Shown here in pieces: positions 26,270 to 38,486 of a stretch of 64,000 bases of DNA (positions within the stretch are counted from its first letter, which is position 1; each line of letters begins with the position of its first letter). Under the pieces are notes generated by a model. It made no database searches and was not told where the DNA came from. It saw only the letters and a program-made list of their open reading frames with translations. A program made the position numbers and the translations under genes. Where the stretch lies: NCBI RefSeq assembly GCF_000220395.1, contig NW_004086960.1, positions 1-64,000 on the forward strand, read 5' to 3'. Origin of the DNA: Ichthyophthirius multifiliis (Eukaryota; Ciliophora; Oligohymenophorea; Hymenostomatida).

Positions 26270-28761
26270 TCATATAAATATATGTTTAAAATCTGTTAAT
26301 ATCATTTTCATTAAAGCTTCATTTTCTAAAAATGAAATGTGGGCAGCTCTACCAATCATATTATCAATAGTTTAACCTGGAATTTCAAAAGAAACATCTA
26401 CTCTATGAATTCTATCACTTTGTACGTTTTTGAAAATTCCTTCAAGCATTTAATTATATATTTCTGAATTTCTTAATAAAAATTTTAAAATTTTAAAATA
26501 AATTATTATTATACTTTAAATCTTTAAATTAACCAGGAGTTTATTACATTCTTGCAGAATAAAATGGCACATAATAATCCTAAGGTGAAGAAAACAAAAT
26601 AATATGCTTAAAAAACTTCAATCCATATTTAAAAGCCAATCTATAAATAAAAGTATCTTCTATTTATTTTGTTTCAGCCATTGTCATTTACTTCAAACTA
26701 TATGTATTGTTCCATGTTTTCATAAACCATAACCCTTGTTTTTTTTGTTAAGCATGTTATTTAAATATATATAAAAAATACCTGCATTAACCATTTTGCT
26801 TTAACTAAACATGAATCCAAGATGTGGAGTAGAAAAAGTAATAAAAGCATGAAAATATTATTCTAAATCTTATAAATGTGGTAAAGCACTTCTTATAATT
26901 AATCCTCCTAAAGAATGTCCGACAAAACTTAATCTTAATTTAAAATAAAAATATTTTTTTATCATAAATTTAAATACCTTTATAACTTTTTACTACCTAA
27001 TTAAGCATTTATAAATTATCTAACTTCTTTAGCTAAATTAAGCCCCATGATCTCAATATCACAATCTGTATCATTTTCATTAGAACATGAATGTAAAAAT
27101 ATCGCATCCATATGATTTATATTGATATTATTTGCGAAAAGTTTTAAATCATAAGAACTTCCTTAGAAACCATGTTAAAACACAATCACATGTGCTTCAC
27201 TTTTTTTTTTTTTTTAAAAAAAGAAACAATAATAATAAAATGGTATATAATATAATATAAAAACCATGTTTTTAAAGGAGCATCTTATATTTCCTAAACA
27301 ATTTTAGAATTTTTCAAAATATAGATCTCATGGAAAATAATAGGATGAAATTAAGCTTTAGGGATTAAATTAATATCTTCAACATTTAAGGGGTCTCTAT
27401 TTTTATAATATTCATTTTTTCGGACTTTTTCAGCTTATTTTTTATGATTTTGATGAGTTTAGGTTTAATTTAGATTATAAAAATTATCACATAAAATTTC
27501 GTATCTAAAAATACTTTCTCCCCATTAATCTTCAATTTTGATCTTGTATTCATTGTAAAGTGTTTAAGTAAAAGTAATTGTATTTTCTTTTAATAATTGA
27601 ACATATTAATTCCATAATAAAAATTAACATCCAGACAATTCATTAATTTCCTATTATAAACTAAGAACTAGTTATTTAGACTATTCTTTTTAGTCTAATT
27701 AATATTAGTCTGATATTTTTACTTTTTAGTTTATTAATTATTGTTCATCTAGTTTTTTTTATGGTCTAGGAATTTAATCTAATATTTATTTAAAATGTTA
27801 CTAATCTATAATTGTCTTCTGATATATATTTACAAAGTGTTAATAAAACTTCTTATTATCTAATATAATTTACCAAATATATATATTATAAAATTCATCA
27901 ACTAGCTTTGGTTAATCTATTTAAAATTTTTAAAAAATATTATTAAAAAAAAATTACATTGATATGTAATTGCTTCAAAAAATTATTCGAAATTTTCTGC
28001 CAATTGATATGCATTTAAATTTTAAGCTTACTATTTATCTTATACTACTTATAATTTCGAATTGTTAATCCTAAATTTATATCCTTTATTTTTATTTTAT
28101 TTAAAAAATAAAAATATTTTTTTGAAAAAAACCTATCAAAGCAGTATGGATAGTAACATTTAATTAAGAATAATAAATATCTGTAAAATGAACAGGAATA
28201 AATTCTCTTATTCCTTAAAACGAATTGTGCAACTTACTTTCGAATTTTCCTACAACTTTAAAGTCTTTGTAATCATCATCCTTTTATTATAAAATAAAAT
28301 AAATAGTTTTTTATATCGTTAATAATCAAAAAATGAAAAAAAATTACGAAAACATTTGACAATGATTAATCTGTTGTCAATTATGATAATTCTAAATGAA
28401 GTAAATCTATAAAAAAATAAAAATTATCTTCATTATACACAGGGAATGCATCAATTTCAGCTCTAAAATGGCAAATATCATCCAAATCAACAATTTCATC
28501 CATATATTTAATTACAAAAGCTTTTGAATAAAAATAAATATCATATAAGCTTGAGTCTTATTTATATTTTTAAACCATTTTTTATCTAACCTTTTATTAA
28601 TCGATTTTAACTATATTATATGGATATGAATCTAATTTTTATTCTCCATTGATTTTTTATTGTATATAACATCTTAACACATACACTCCTTAATGATAAA
28701 TATTTATATTTCTAAAACTTTCCAAATGAACTAATATTTCTAGTTATGCCTTTAATGACAT
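26270..28761 (-). CDS. FAM135-like DUF676 serine esterase
   Basis: Predicted 709-residue alpha/beta hydrolase. Seven introns (28281-28353, 28084-28132, 27917-27957, 27200-27264, 26934-26977, 26735-26781, 26472-26514) leave 710 codons exactly. The N-terminal part (MSLKAQLEILVHLESFRNIN, then YHQGVYVLRCYI) resembles the FAM135 N-terminal domain. The C-terminal lipase-like domain starts VIVFQHGFQGSSYDLKLFAN, with IFLHSCSNENDTDCDIEIMG, the nucleophile elbow SFVGHSLGGLIIRSAL (Ser near residue 525) and RVDVSFEIPGQTIDNMIGRA near the end, including a His in RAAHISFLE. The Ser/His/Asp set expected of a hydrolase seems present. The substrate in this family is not established. It converges with eL8, 141 nt apart. 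Confidence 0.9.
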
Positions 28762-30641
28762 TTATAAATATTTTTATTTGATTTTTTTAATTTATTTTAA
28801 ATTTTTTTATATTATTTATAAATTAATTATATACTTTATTTACTTTTTTTTTTAAAAAAAAATAGCAGAATAAAATATTATTTTATATCTCTCATTATAA
28901 ATTCCTTTTTAAATATTTTTATTTCTTATTCTACACATTAAAAATAATTTTAATATTCTATTGTAAAAAAATACAATGAATAACATTTTTATCAAACGGA
29001 TTTATAAAATTAGTTTACAAATATTTATATAGTGATACTTTGATATAATGTAAAAATAAAAGGTTTTTATATTTATTTGAAAGAATATTTAGATAAAGAC
29101 ATCCAAATAAGCTTATTATAGAAATTTATTATTGAAGAGTAAAGTTTTATAAATAAAATAAAATTTTAATTTTTTCAACATGATTAGATATGGAACATAG
29201 ATTTATAAAAATCATATAAACTATAATAACTAAACGATGACTAATTAAGCTTTAATTTAAAATTTAAAATAAAAAATAAATTATTAAATGATTTTGTATT
29301 AAATATTTATAATTTATAATAAAAAAAAAAAAAAAATGTCTTAAAGATAGAATATTTTTATTTAAACTAAAATTAAATATTTATCATATATAAAAAACAT
29401 AAAAAAGCATTTTTAAGATTATAAAATTAATTTATTTTTATATTTTTAGTTTTATATTATAATTATATAATTAAAATATTTTTATTAATTAAATTTATTT
29501 TTAAATAAATATTAATGAAATAAAGAAGATTTGAATTAAAATTAAATTTAAAATCCATTAAATTTATAATTTCCTAAATAAATATTTAAAAAATTCTGTT
29601 TACGATTTCAATAAAATTAATTATAGAGTTTAATAATGTAAAATTTTTTAAGAAATTATATAAATAAAATAATTAAACATATTTAAATTGGAATTTTATT
29701 TCAAGCATAATAAAATAAAATAAAAAGCCTATGAATTAAATATAATAAATTATCTTATATAATAAAATTATATAAATTTTTAACTTATATATTGTAATTG
29801 CTTAACTTTAAATTGTTGATAAAACTATTATAACAATTTAAGATTTAGGAAAATTAAATTTAAAGTAAATGGTAAATATATTTATTACTATAATTCACAA
29901 ATAAATTATTTTATTAAAAAATCAAATATAATAATAGAGTTTATAATTTATATAAAATATGTTTTAATATTTATTTACAATAAATTAATAAAGAAATTGA
30001 AGATAATGAGAAAATAAATCAAACCATATATTTACATCCTTAAAATTAAATAATCAAATCATATATTTATATCCTTAAAATAAATAATCAAATATAAAAA
30101 ATATTCATGATGTTATTTATCAAATAAATAATTTAAATAATCTAAAATAAAATTACAAATACAAGTAAAATATTATAGCTTAGAAATACAAATTTACTCA
30201 TTAATATTTTTTTAAAAAAATAATAAATAAATTTATAATATTTAATATAAAAATAAAAATGTATATATATAATATTTTAATAGTTTAAATAATTAATATT
30301 TATTTCAATTTATTATTTGAATTAAGATAATTATATATATGGTAATAAAATTGATAGTTTAAAACTATTTTTTGCGTAATTTTTACTAAATATATCAAAA
30401 AATATATAAACTTTAAAAAAGAGTATCTCTAAATAATGTAACATCATTTTTAACTAATAAATTAAATAATTTTAAATTGTTAATAATTAAATTCTTTAAA
30501 AATTTAATTTAATAGTTAAATAAGAAATCATTTTTTAAATATTTTAAATAGTTGAATTTCAAGTACTGTTTGTTCAATTATAATATATTTTCTATTTATT
30601 TAATATTTTTTTATTTAATAAAAAAAGTCTCGAATAAAAAA
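28762..30641. other. Long intergenic region, AT-rich
   Basis: About 1.9 kb upstream of the FAM135-like gene. Both strands were scanned for coherent code-6 protein; only low-complexity frames appear. A near-direct repeat of about 30 nt (ATCAAACCATATATTTACATC, then ATCAAATCATATATTTATATC) occurs at about 30017-30077. Confidence 0.5.
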
Positions 30642-30884
30642 ATGAAGGTCGAATTAATATAAATATTTCATATTTATAGAGGAAATTCCGAGGCTTAATA
30701 ATTTATAAGAACTATACATAAGCATATATTTTACAGCTATACAAAGCTAAAATAATTTGAAGATAATGAATATGATGAAGAAAAAATTGAATATATGGAC
30801 ATGAATATTCAAGAATAAGCTTTATTGTAGTTTGAAAAAAATGTTAATTATTTATTTAAGAATTTTTAAAAATTTAAACTTTGA
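30642..30884 (+). CDS. Small hypothetical protein, 80 residues
   Basis: An ATG-to-TGA frame of 81 codons with mixed, protein-like composition: MKVELIQIFHIYRGNSEAQQ, then FIRTIHKHIFYSYTKLKQFE and an acidic stretch DNEYDEEKIEYMDMNIQEQA. No signal peptide or membrane segment. No family recognised. It could be one exon of a larger gene, since short exons are common here, but no flanking exon was identified. Confidence 0.5.
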
Positions 30885-31276
30885 ATGCTTTAAGATTTAA
30901 ATTTGAGTATATAATTTTATAATATATAATTTTATTTTTATTTTTAAAAAAAGAGATGATATAGACAAAGAATAAAAAGATTTTATAATTTTTTTATTTA
31001 TTTTTTAAATATATAAATTGAGTTAATTTATAAAATTAGAACTAAAAATAATTTTAGAAGACCTTTGTGTATTCTGTACTTTTATACATTTAAATATTAA
31101 TTTTTAATAAAAATATATGATATAATATTAAATTGATTTTTTTTTTTTATATTTTCATCATTAATTATAAAAGAAATTATAAATATTAAAAAATAAAATA
31201 TTTTTTTTTTATTTACTTGTATATTTTTTTAATTTTTAGATGATATTTAAATATTATATTAATATTTTAAGTAAAA
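30885..31276. other. Intergenic spacer before EB1
   Basis: A 392-nt AT-rich spacer between a small hypothetical frame and EB1, both on the plus strand. Nothing recognised. Confidence 0.5.
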
Positions 31277-32349
31277 ATGAATGAAAACATATCAAGAAAT
31301 GATATGATATAATGGGTTAATAATACATTAAAAGTAAACTAATAATAATTTTTAAAAGCTTTACTATTATAAAAATAGCTTAGAATTACTAAAATAGAAT
31401 AACTAGGAACAGGTGCAATATATTGTTAATTATTCGATATTTTATTTCCAGGCAAGATTTAGTTAAGTAAATTAAATTGGAAAGCAAATTAAGAATATGA
31501 GTTTATAAATAATTTTAAAATTTTATAAACCGGATTCGCTAAATTAAATGTTCCAAAGCCATTATGCGTATAAAATATTTAAATTACCCAATATATGATT
31601 AATATGTATTTCTTTTAAAAAATAAAAAAAATAGATAGAAAAATTAGTAAAATGCAAATATTAAGATAATATAGAATTTGCATAATGGTTTAAAAAATAT
31701 TTCGATTAACATAGCGCTAATATAAATATTTAAGAATATGATTCTGTACAAAAAAGAGGAAAAAATGAAGTTGATTTTAGTTTTATAAATATAACCAGTT
31801 AATCAAAACCAAAAAAATAAAGTGTAAATATTGGTGAATAAAATACTAGTAACAATAGTACAATGTAGCCTAATTAAAGTCAATTCGCTTCTCCTACTAA
31901 AATATCAAATTTAAATAAAAATTTTGAATAGTAAGATAAAATTTCTAATAAATAATAAGAAAAATATGAAGAAATTAAAAATGTTTAAGAGAATAATTAA
32001 AAAACGGATAAATTTAAACAATGAAAAGATAAATTTAATCTATGCCTTAGAGTTAATAATTATATTAAATAAAAAATAATAATAAATTTAATAATACAAA
32101 TATTAAAACATTAAACATTTCCAAAACTTAGAAAGTTAATTAGAAATATCTGAAATTGAAAAAAGCTTTTATTTTTCGAAACTAAAAGATATTGATTTTT
32201 TGGTTGATGTTTATTCAGAATTAAGCTAAAATGATACAAAACTACATGATTTAATTGATAAGATAAGAAAAATATTATATACAACACCCGATAAAGAAAC
32301 TAATATAGAAGAATTAGTCAAAATATAAAATAATTAAGAAGAAATTTGA
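31277..32349 (+). CDS. EB1: EB1 family microtubule plus-end tracking protein
   Basis: Predicted 319-residue EB1/MAPRE homologue that binds growing microtubule ends and recruits other tip proteins. Introns 31568-31634 and 31983-32028 leave exactly 320 codons; the second begins GTTTAAG. The calponin-homology domain (residues about 1-130) has NISRNDMIQWVNNTLKVNQQ, TKIEQLGTGAIYCQLFDILF, EYEFINNFKILQTGF and EKLVKCKYQDNIEFAQWFKK, all strongly EB1. A Ser/Asn/Gln linker (about 150-235) follows. The C-terminal EB-homology coiled coil shows EIEKSFYFSKLKDIDFLVDV and KIRKILYTTPD. The end is NNQEEI, so the EEY/F tail that binds CAP-Gly proteins is absent. Likely in cortical, ciliary and mitotic arrays. 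Confidence 0.93.
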
Positions 32350-32562
32350 AATAAAATAATTTAACGAAAAAAAAAAAAAAAAGTCCACCAAAATAATAAA
32401 TAAAATATCAAAAAAGTTTTTTTATATATTTTATAAATTAAAATATATATATTATTATATACAATATTTTTTATATCTATTTTTTTTTTTATAATGTTTT
32501 TATTTTTTTTGAATATTTATTATTTTTTGTTTGTGTTTTTATTGGAAAACAATAATATTTTA

Positions 32563-32997
32563 TCATATGCATTTACAATCACATAAATCTTCGTTTTCAT
32601 CAAAATCGTTTTTATTTAATTATTTCCAATTTTCTATAGGAATTACTTTGTATAATTTATCTTCTTTAAATTTTATTTTATGCTTTTTAAATTCCTTACT
32701 TATTTATTCTCCAAATTTGTCAAACCTTTGAATTTATATATATTTTTTTGAATTTTTTAATATTGATCTTTAAACTATTTCTTAAGATTTATTTTATATT
32801 TCATCTTCACAAATATATTGTTCATTTAATTATAAAATCTTTATATTATCATATTATTAATACTATATTTTTTCTTGATCATCTATTAATTTCTATTATA
32901 ACTCTAGTTATGTTTAATTGTTTATTATGTTGTTTGATTTAGGGCTATATTTTTAAAAAGCATTTGTCTCTAAATTAACTAATATTTATCCTTTCAT
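32563..32997 (-). CDS. Hypothetical protein, 144 residues, C-terminal CKCI
   Basis: A single 145-codon frame, convergent with EB1 (214 nt between stops). The N-terminal half is Gln/Asn/Ile-rich. The second half has a conserved-looking block, RFDKFGEQISKEFKKHKIKF, then YKVIPIENWKQLNKNDFDEN. It ends EDLCDCKCI. The last four residues fit a CaaX-like prenylation signal with two upstream cysteines that could be acylated, so membrane attachment is possible but unproven. I have an impression that RFDKFG...KKHKI proteins ending in cysteines occur in other ciliates, but I cannot name the family. Confidence 0.7.
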
Positions 32998-33628
32998 TTT
33001 TTGTATGACGTATTTGTACAAATGAAATTTATTAAATTATTAAAAAAAAAAAAAATTATTGAAAAATAAATAAAAAAGAAAAAAATTAAGAATTAATAAA
33101 ATAATAAGAAGAGTTAAAAAATAAAATAACTATAAAAATAATTTTAAAAACTATTCGTAAATATATAATAAAAATAAAGTGTAAATTGTATTATATCTTA
33201 ATAATATAATTATTTTGGATTAGTTTAGATTTGATTAAATAATATACTAAATATATATTTATAGTATATGATTAAATACTAATATATTATTTAATTAGTT
33301 TTATTTTTAATAAATATTATTTTTATTTTAATTTATATTATTAAAAAATAGATATTTTTTAAAAATTAAATGCTTTCAATTTTAAATAGATTTTAATAAA
33401 TATATTTATTGTTGAATATCTTATATTCAAAAATGAATTTTTATAATTAAAAATAAATAAAAATTATTTATACATCTATTATATTTTAATTTTATATTAT
33501 TTTTAAATAATATAAATTATATAATAATTCTTTATAAATCACTCCACATAATAAAATAAATCAAATTTTATTTACTAAAATTAAATTATTTATAACTATT
33601 TTTATTTTATTCTATATATTTAGCATAA
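32998..33628. other. Divergent intergenic spacer
   Basis: A 631-nt AT-rich spacer between the minus-strand small gene and the RBR ligase. No motif or coding frame recognised. Confidence 0.55.
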
Positions 33629-35456
33629 ATGAGTGAATATAAAGAAGAAGATAATTATTAAGATTACGACGATGAAGAAGAGTATGAATATTACGACTAT
33701 GATGATGAAAATATTTAAGATAATAATCAAAGTAAATTATATATATATTTTATAAATTTTAAATATATGTTTTTTTTTAACTATTTTACAAGATTGTATA
33801 TTAAAATTTTAAAATAACTAGTATACTTCTATTGAGTATTCAGTTTTAAGAGAATAAATAATTCAGAAAATAATATAAATTTAAAATAATTATGGCATTA
33901 CATTTGGAAGAGCAGTTTTACTTTTTAAAATAAATGACTATCAGTTCATTGACGATTTCAATATTCCAAGCAAATATATTAATGATATTTATATAGAAGA
34001 AGATAGATAATTATAAAAATAAAAAAATTTAAATGTTTTTTTTAAAAATACAAAATAAAAAATAAAAGCAAATTCATTTTTTATAAAAAAAGAAATGCTT
34101 ATTATGTGGCGATATTTTTAAAGAAAACAAAAAATATAGTTTAGAATGTTTACATTATTTTTGTATAGATTGTTTTGGTCAATATATTAATTACAGTTTT
34201 TAGGAAGGATAATACATTATATTTAAAACATGTCCTCTTTATGGATGCAAAGAAAGAATAGGATTGTAAGAATATAAATAATTTTAAATTAACATTAAAT
34301 TGAAGTCACAATAAATTTATTTTAAAAAATGTTTTGAATTAATGTAACCATGTAATTTTTTTTTAAAAAAAAACATATAAAATAAAATATTATAAAAAAG
34401 TACTTATTATGCCCTAGTCCTAATTGCTAATATGTATAAGCTTGCTCATTCAAATCTTCTTTAAAAGACTGTTAGCATAACATAACGTGTAAATGTAGTT
34501 GTAACTATTGCAATTTGGTATAAAAAAAAGAAAATATATAAAAAAAAATTAAAATAGTGTTTTGGTGATGCTCATCTTCCATGCAGTTGTGAAATGCTAA
34601 AAAACTGGCTAATATTACTCGGAGGTAAGAGTTCTGAGAATTTAAATGACACTTGGATTAAAATGAATACAAAAGACTGCCCTAAATGCAAGACTCATAT
34701 ATAAAAAAATTAAGGTTGCATGCATATGAATTGCAAAAATTGTAATTTCCATTTTTGTTGGCTTTGTAGGGGAGAATGGGTAAATCACGAAAGTTTTTAT
34801 GAATGTAACAAATATAAACCTAAGGTTGAATAGAAAAGTGATGATGAAATAATGCTGGAAAAATATACTTTTTTTAGTGACAGGTTTACTGAGCATATTT
34901 CAAGCATCAAGTTTAGTTTAAAAGAAGCACAATAAAAAATACAAGCATTTAAAAGTTATGAATAAGTAATCAACTTCTAAGAAAATAAATTTGATGATGG
35001 AGAAATGATGTTTTATGAAAATGCTTTTAACCTTGTATTGTAAGCTAAAAGGGCTATAGCATATACTTATCCTATTGGATATTATATTTAAGAAAACAAA
35101 AGGGAATTCTTCGAGTTCTAGCAAGGATAAATAGAAGGGTAAGTAGCTAAGTTAGAGGATATTATTACTTAAATTGACTTTAATAATTTTTTTTAAGATA
35201 ATTAAGATTGTTAATTCTTAAGTAATAGTTTTTTGGCCTATAGGTAAAAGGTTATTGATTTAACATCTATTCTTTAAAAATATTTAAATGAAATACTGAG
35301 AGATTTTAAAGATGGTTATATATATAATTGTTTATTTTAATTATATTTTTTTTTTCACTTTAAGAATTACCTTAGTTAAAGAAAACATAAAGCAAGTCAT
35401 TGAAATAATAACCAACTTTTACAAAAACAAATAGTAGAAAAATAACCAAATAATGA
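33629..35456 (+). CDS. RBR-type E3 ubiquitin ligase, Ariadne-like
   Basis: RING-between-RING ubiquitin ligase of about 528 residues. Introns: 33732-33792, 34035-34068, 34344-34400, 34518-34557 and 35315-35364. The N terminus is very acidic and Tyr-rich (DYDDEEEYEYYDYDDEN), as in Ariadne proteins. RING1 is CLLCGDIFKENKKYSLECLH...FCIDC, ending CPLYGC. The IBR has LLCPSPNCQYVQAC and CKCSCNYC. RING2 is CPKCKTHIQKNQGCMHMNCK, where the Cys of QGCMHM is the expected catalytic residue, then FHFCWLCRGEW. A helical Ariadne-like C-terminal region follows. The third junction is one base out: no donor gives the right phase and the spliced length leaves remainder 2, so a base is probably missing in 34069-34400. 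Confidence 0.92.
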
Positions 35457-35949
35457 GTTTAGGGCGTTTATTTATTAAATAAAAATCAACTCAGATTGGT
35501 TGCTTAAATTTAATTTATTAAAGTTAATATTAATATAAATAATCTTTAATATTAGTACTTATATTTATTATTTTTTAATATTAAATAATATTATTTAAAG
35601 TTTTTACTCTTAATAATTATTTTATTTTAATTTAATATAAAAATTCAAACAAAAATAATAAATTTTATTTTTTATATTTAAAATTAACTTGATTAAATAA
35701 TAAAATTACTTTATTATTAATAATTTTTTAATTTTATTATATAATTTATTAAAAGATTTATTTATGCAATAAAAAATATTTGTTTTATTATTCACTAATC
35801 AGTATTTACGAAATCGTTAAAATAAAATAATAAATTTTCATGAAAATTTATGTAAGCTAAAAAAATATAAAATAAATTTATTAAGATCTTAAATCATTAT
35901 AAATAATTAATAATATTTTAAAGAAAAATAAATTTGAATAAATAATATG

Positions 35950-36012
<63 letters not shown>

Positions 36013-37227
36013 AAATAAAAATGTATTCTATTTTCCATATTCTAAACTAGATGATGAAATTTTCTATTTTTAAGTTATTTTTGAAAAACATAATTATAAA
36101 CAACCACACTCTTCGTTAAAATTATAAATAAAAATAATTACTTTAATATTTAAAAAGTAGTTTTTTAAAGCAAGAAAGTTAAAATTTAAAATAATAATAA
36201 TATTCTTTTATAACTTCAAAAATAATTATAAATTTATTTTTATAATAAATAAGTTTAATTATGTTCATTTTTATTTGATTAATTTTTAAATTTTATATAA
36301 TGAAATACATTATTATTATCTTTTTGTTATTGATTTTATATGATGAGATTATATTTATCACTTTTTTGTTAACTTAATTAAATATTCTATATTTTTATAT
36401 TTTCGATTAATATTTTGATAGATTATTAATGAATAATTAATTTTTAATGTTGTTTCTTATTATTATACCACTAAAGAATTTAAATAATATTTTAAAAAAA
36501 TATTTAAAATTAATAAATAAAAAGAAAGTAACTATCATTATGATTATTTCTATTTCAAAAAAACTAAATATACTAATATTAAAGACTTTACATTAAACAA
36601 AATATAAAAAAATATTCAAAATTAAATATTTACTTAGAATCAAAGAAACTTTTCTAATAAATAATATAAAAGGATAAATATCATTAATATTAATATTTAA
36701 GATAAAATTAAATTTATTCTTAATAATATTAAATAAATAAGGAAAAAATATTCAATCAAATTATAACTTTAAAAAAATGATTAAAATATAATTTTAAATG
36801 AATTTATTTTAATAAAAGTATACTAAGATTATATTAACAGATTAAATAAAATTTAGAACAAAATATAAAAATTATTATATTATCTTTTGTATTATTTATA
36901 TTATACATTTTTATTTAAATACAAAAATTAATAAAAATAATAATTATACTATGTATAAAATTAAAAAATGTTAAAAAAAACATTAAAAAATAAAATATTA
37001 ATTTTTATAAACATATGCATAATATTAATATTTTTTTTTAACAATTTTTTTATATTAATAATAAACCTATAGAATTAATTTTGTAATAGTAATATTACGT
37101 TTTAAAGATTTACATAAATATATTATAATCATAAGATATTAAAATTATAAAAATAAAAATCAATTATTCAGATTTTAATATTTTATTAATATGCATGTCT
37201 ATTGCGTTTTTTTAAAAAATTATATTA
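35457..37227. other. Long intergenic region, AT-rich
   Basis: About 1.8 kb between the RBR ligase and a minus-strand hypothetical gene (convergent). It holds a long (TA)n tract at 35954-36009. From about 36560 to 37200 a plus-strand frame stays open for hundreds of bases, but its composition is low-complexity Ile/Lys/Asn/Tyr, and I do not support a gene there. Confidence 0.5.
35954..36009. repeat. (TA)n microsatellite
   Basis: About 28 uninterrupted TA units in the spacer after the RBR ligase gene, one of the longest pure dinucleotide tracts in the window. Confidence 0.95.
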
Positions 37228-37869
37228 TCAAAAAAAATCTATAAATTCACTTTCATCTAATTAACTATCCTAATTATTCAATCTTAAACTAAAATAAGAA
37301 ACAGGCTATATGGGTATTAATTCTTCTTGTATAAAATTATATTATGGTTATGTATTAATAATATTTTATGAATCAAAAGGAGATTCAAATATAGAACTAT
37401 TTAATCTATTATTCCATGTTCCTAGTCTTGATAATTAATTTCTTTAAATAAATCTAAGTATGCTTGATTAACGAATTTCATTATTTTCTTCATTATTACT
37501 ATTATTATCCTACAAAATGTTATTCATTTAAAAATGTTAACCTATTTATTTATCAATTGCTAATTGATATAGATCATTCAATAATTTTACAAATTCCGAA
37601 ATTCTTTTTTTTTGTTTTTAACTTTTATTTTGATTTCTTAATTAATTTCTGATTTCGAATAATTATGCTTTTTCAATGTTCTTGTCTAGGACTATTGTAT
37701 TTAAAACTTTACTTAAATATGATTTCAAACTTTGGCGAATTTAAAGCTAAAATATTCTATTTTTGTAAAATTATAATACGTGTTAATTTCTTTCTTATTA
37801 TGATTGTTTTGTATGTATTTTGGATTCTTACTTTTATTTTTCCTTTTATTATTTTATTTTATATCCCAT
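37228..37869 (-). CDS. Hypothetical protein, 213 residues
   Basis: A single intronless frame of 214 codons under code 6. It starts MGYKIKQQKEKQKQES and is rich in Gln, Asn and Lys. A middle helical part reads KRISEFVKLLNDLYQLAIDK; the second half has EIRQSSILRFIQRNQLSRLG, then SSIFESPFDSQ, and ends LDESEFIDFF. Gly2 follows Met, but the basic next residues make myristoylation uncertain. No recognised domain. It lies 618 nt downstream of the calcium channel gene on the same strand. Confidence 0.7.
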
Positions 37870-38486
37870 TTTTTTAAATTTTTTTTAATCTTTGTTAGTT
37901 TTTAATTAAAATATAATTTAAATAATTATATTAAATTAGGTAAACATTTTTTAAGTATAACAAATTTAAAACTAAATATATTTTCTTATAGAAAAATTTA
38001 AATTTGATTGTATTAGTAAAAAAAGAATTATTCTCGATATTAAATAAATAAAATTTTTTTTGATGTTTAAAAAACTAATAATATTATACTATAGTAATAT
38101 TATATTTATATATATATACATTTTAAATTTGATAATTAAAATATTTAAATAATTTTATTTATTTTAGAATAAAATGTAATCATTTTTAATAATTTTTTAT
38201 TCCTTTTTATGATTTAAATATTATAAAATGGTATTATATTAAAAAAAATTCAACCATAAAATATATTTCTTACATTTTATTAAAATAAATACTAAACTAT
38301 CTAGAAAATAGAATAGTTATTATCATTTTTAAATAGAATTCTAATTTTGGTATTATCATTAAGTTAATATAAAAAAAAAAATTTAAATTATTAATTTTAA
38401 TTTTTTTCTTTTTTTTTTCTCATAAAATTAATAAAAATATAAATTTAGCGAAAAAAAAAAAAACATATATATAATTTAATTTTTTA
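37870..38486. other. Intergenic spacer after the calcium channel gene
   Basis: A 617-nt AT-rich spacer between two minus-strand genes; it should contain the 3' end signals of the channel gene and the promoter of the downstream gene. Nothing specific recognised. Confidence 0.55.

Noticed and set aside
31983-32028. TGA stop within EB1 before the EB-homology domain
   Set aside because: The TGA lies inside a 46-nt GTTTAAG...AAAAG intron; splicing restores the conserved C-terminal domain.
34642-35124. Two minus-strand open frames of 84 and 68 codons
   Set aside because: They oppose conserved RING2 and C-terminal sequence of the RBR ligase on the plus strand.
36560-37200. Long plus-strand open frame with no TGA
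   Set aside because: With TGA as the only stop and under 20 percent GC, such frames arise by chance; composition is uniform Ile/Lys/Asn/Tyr without recognisable segments.
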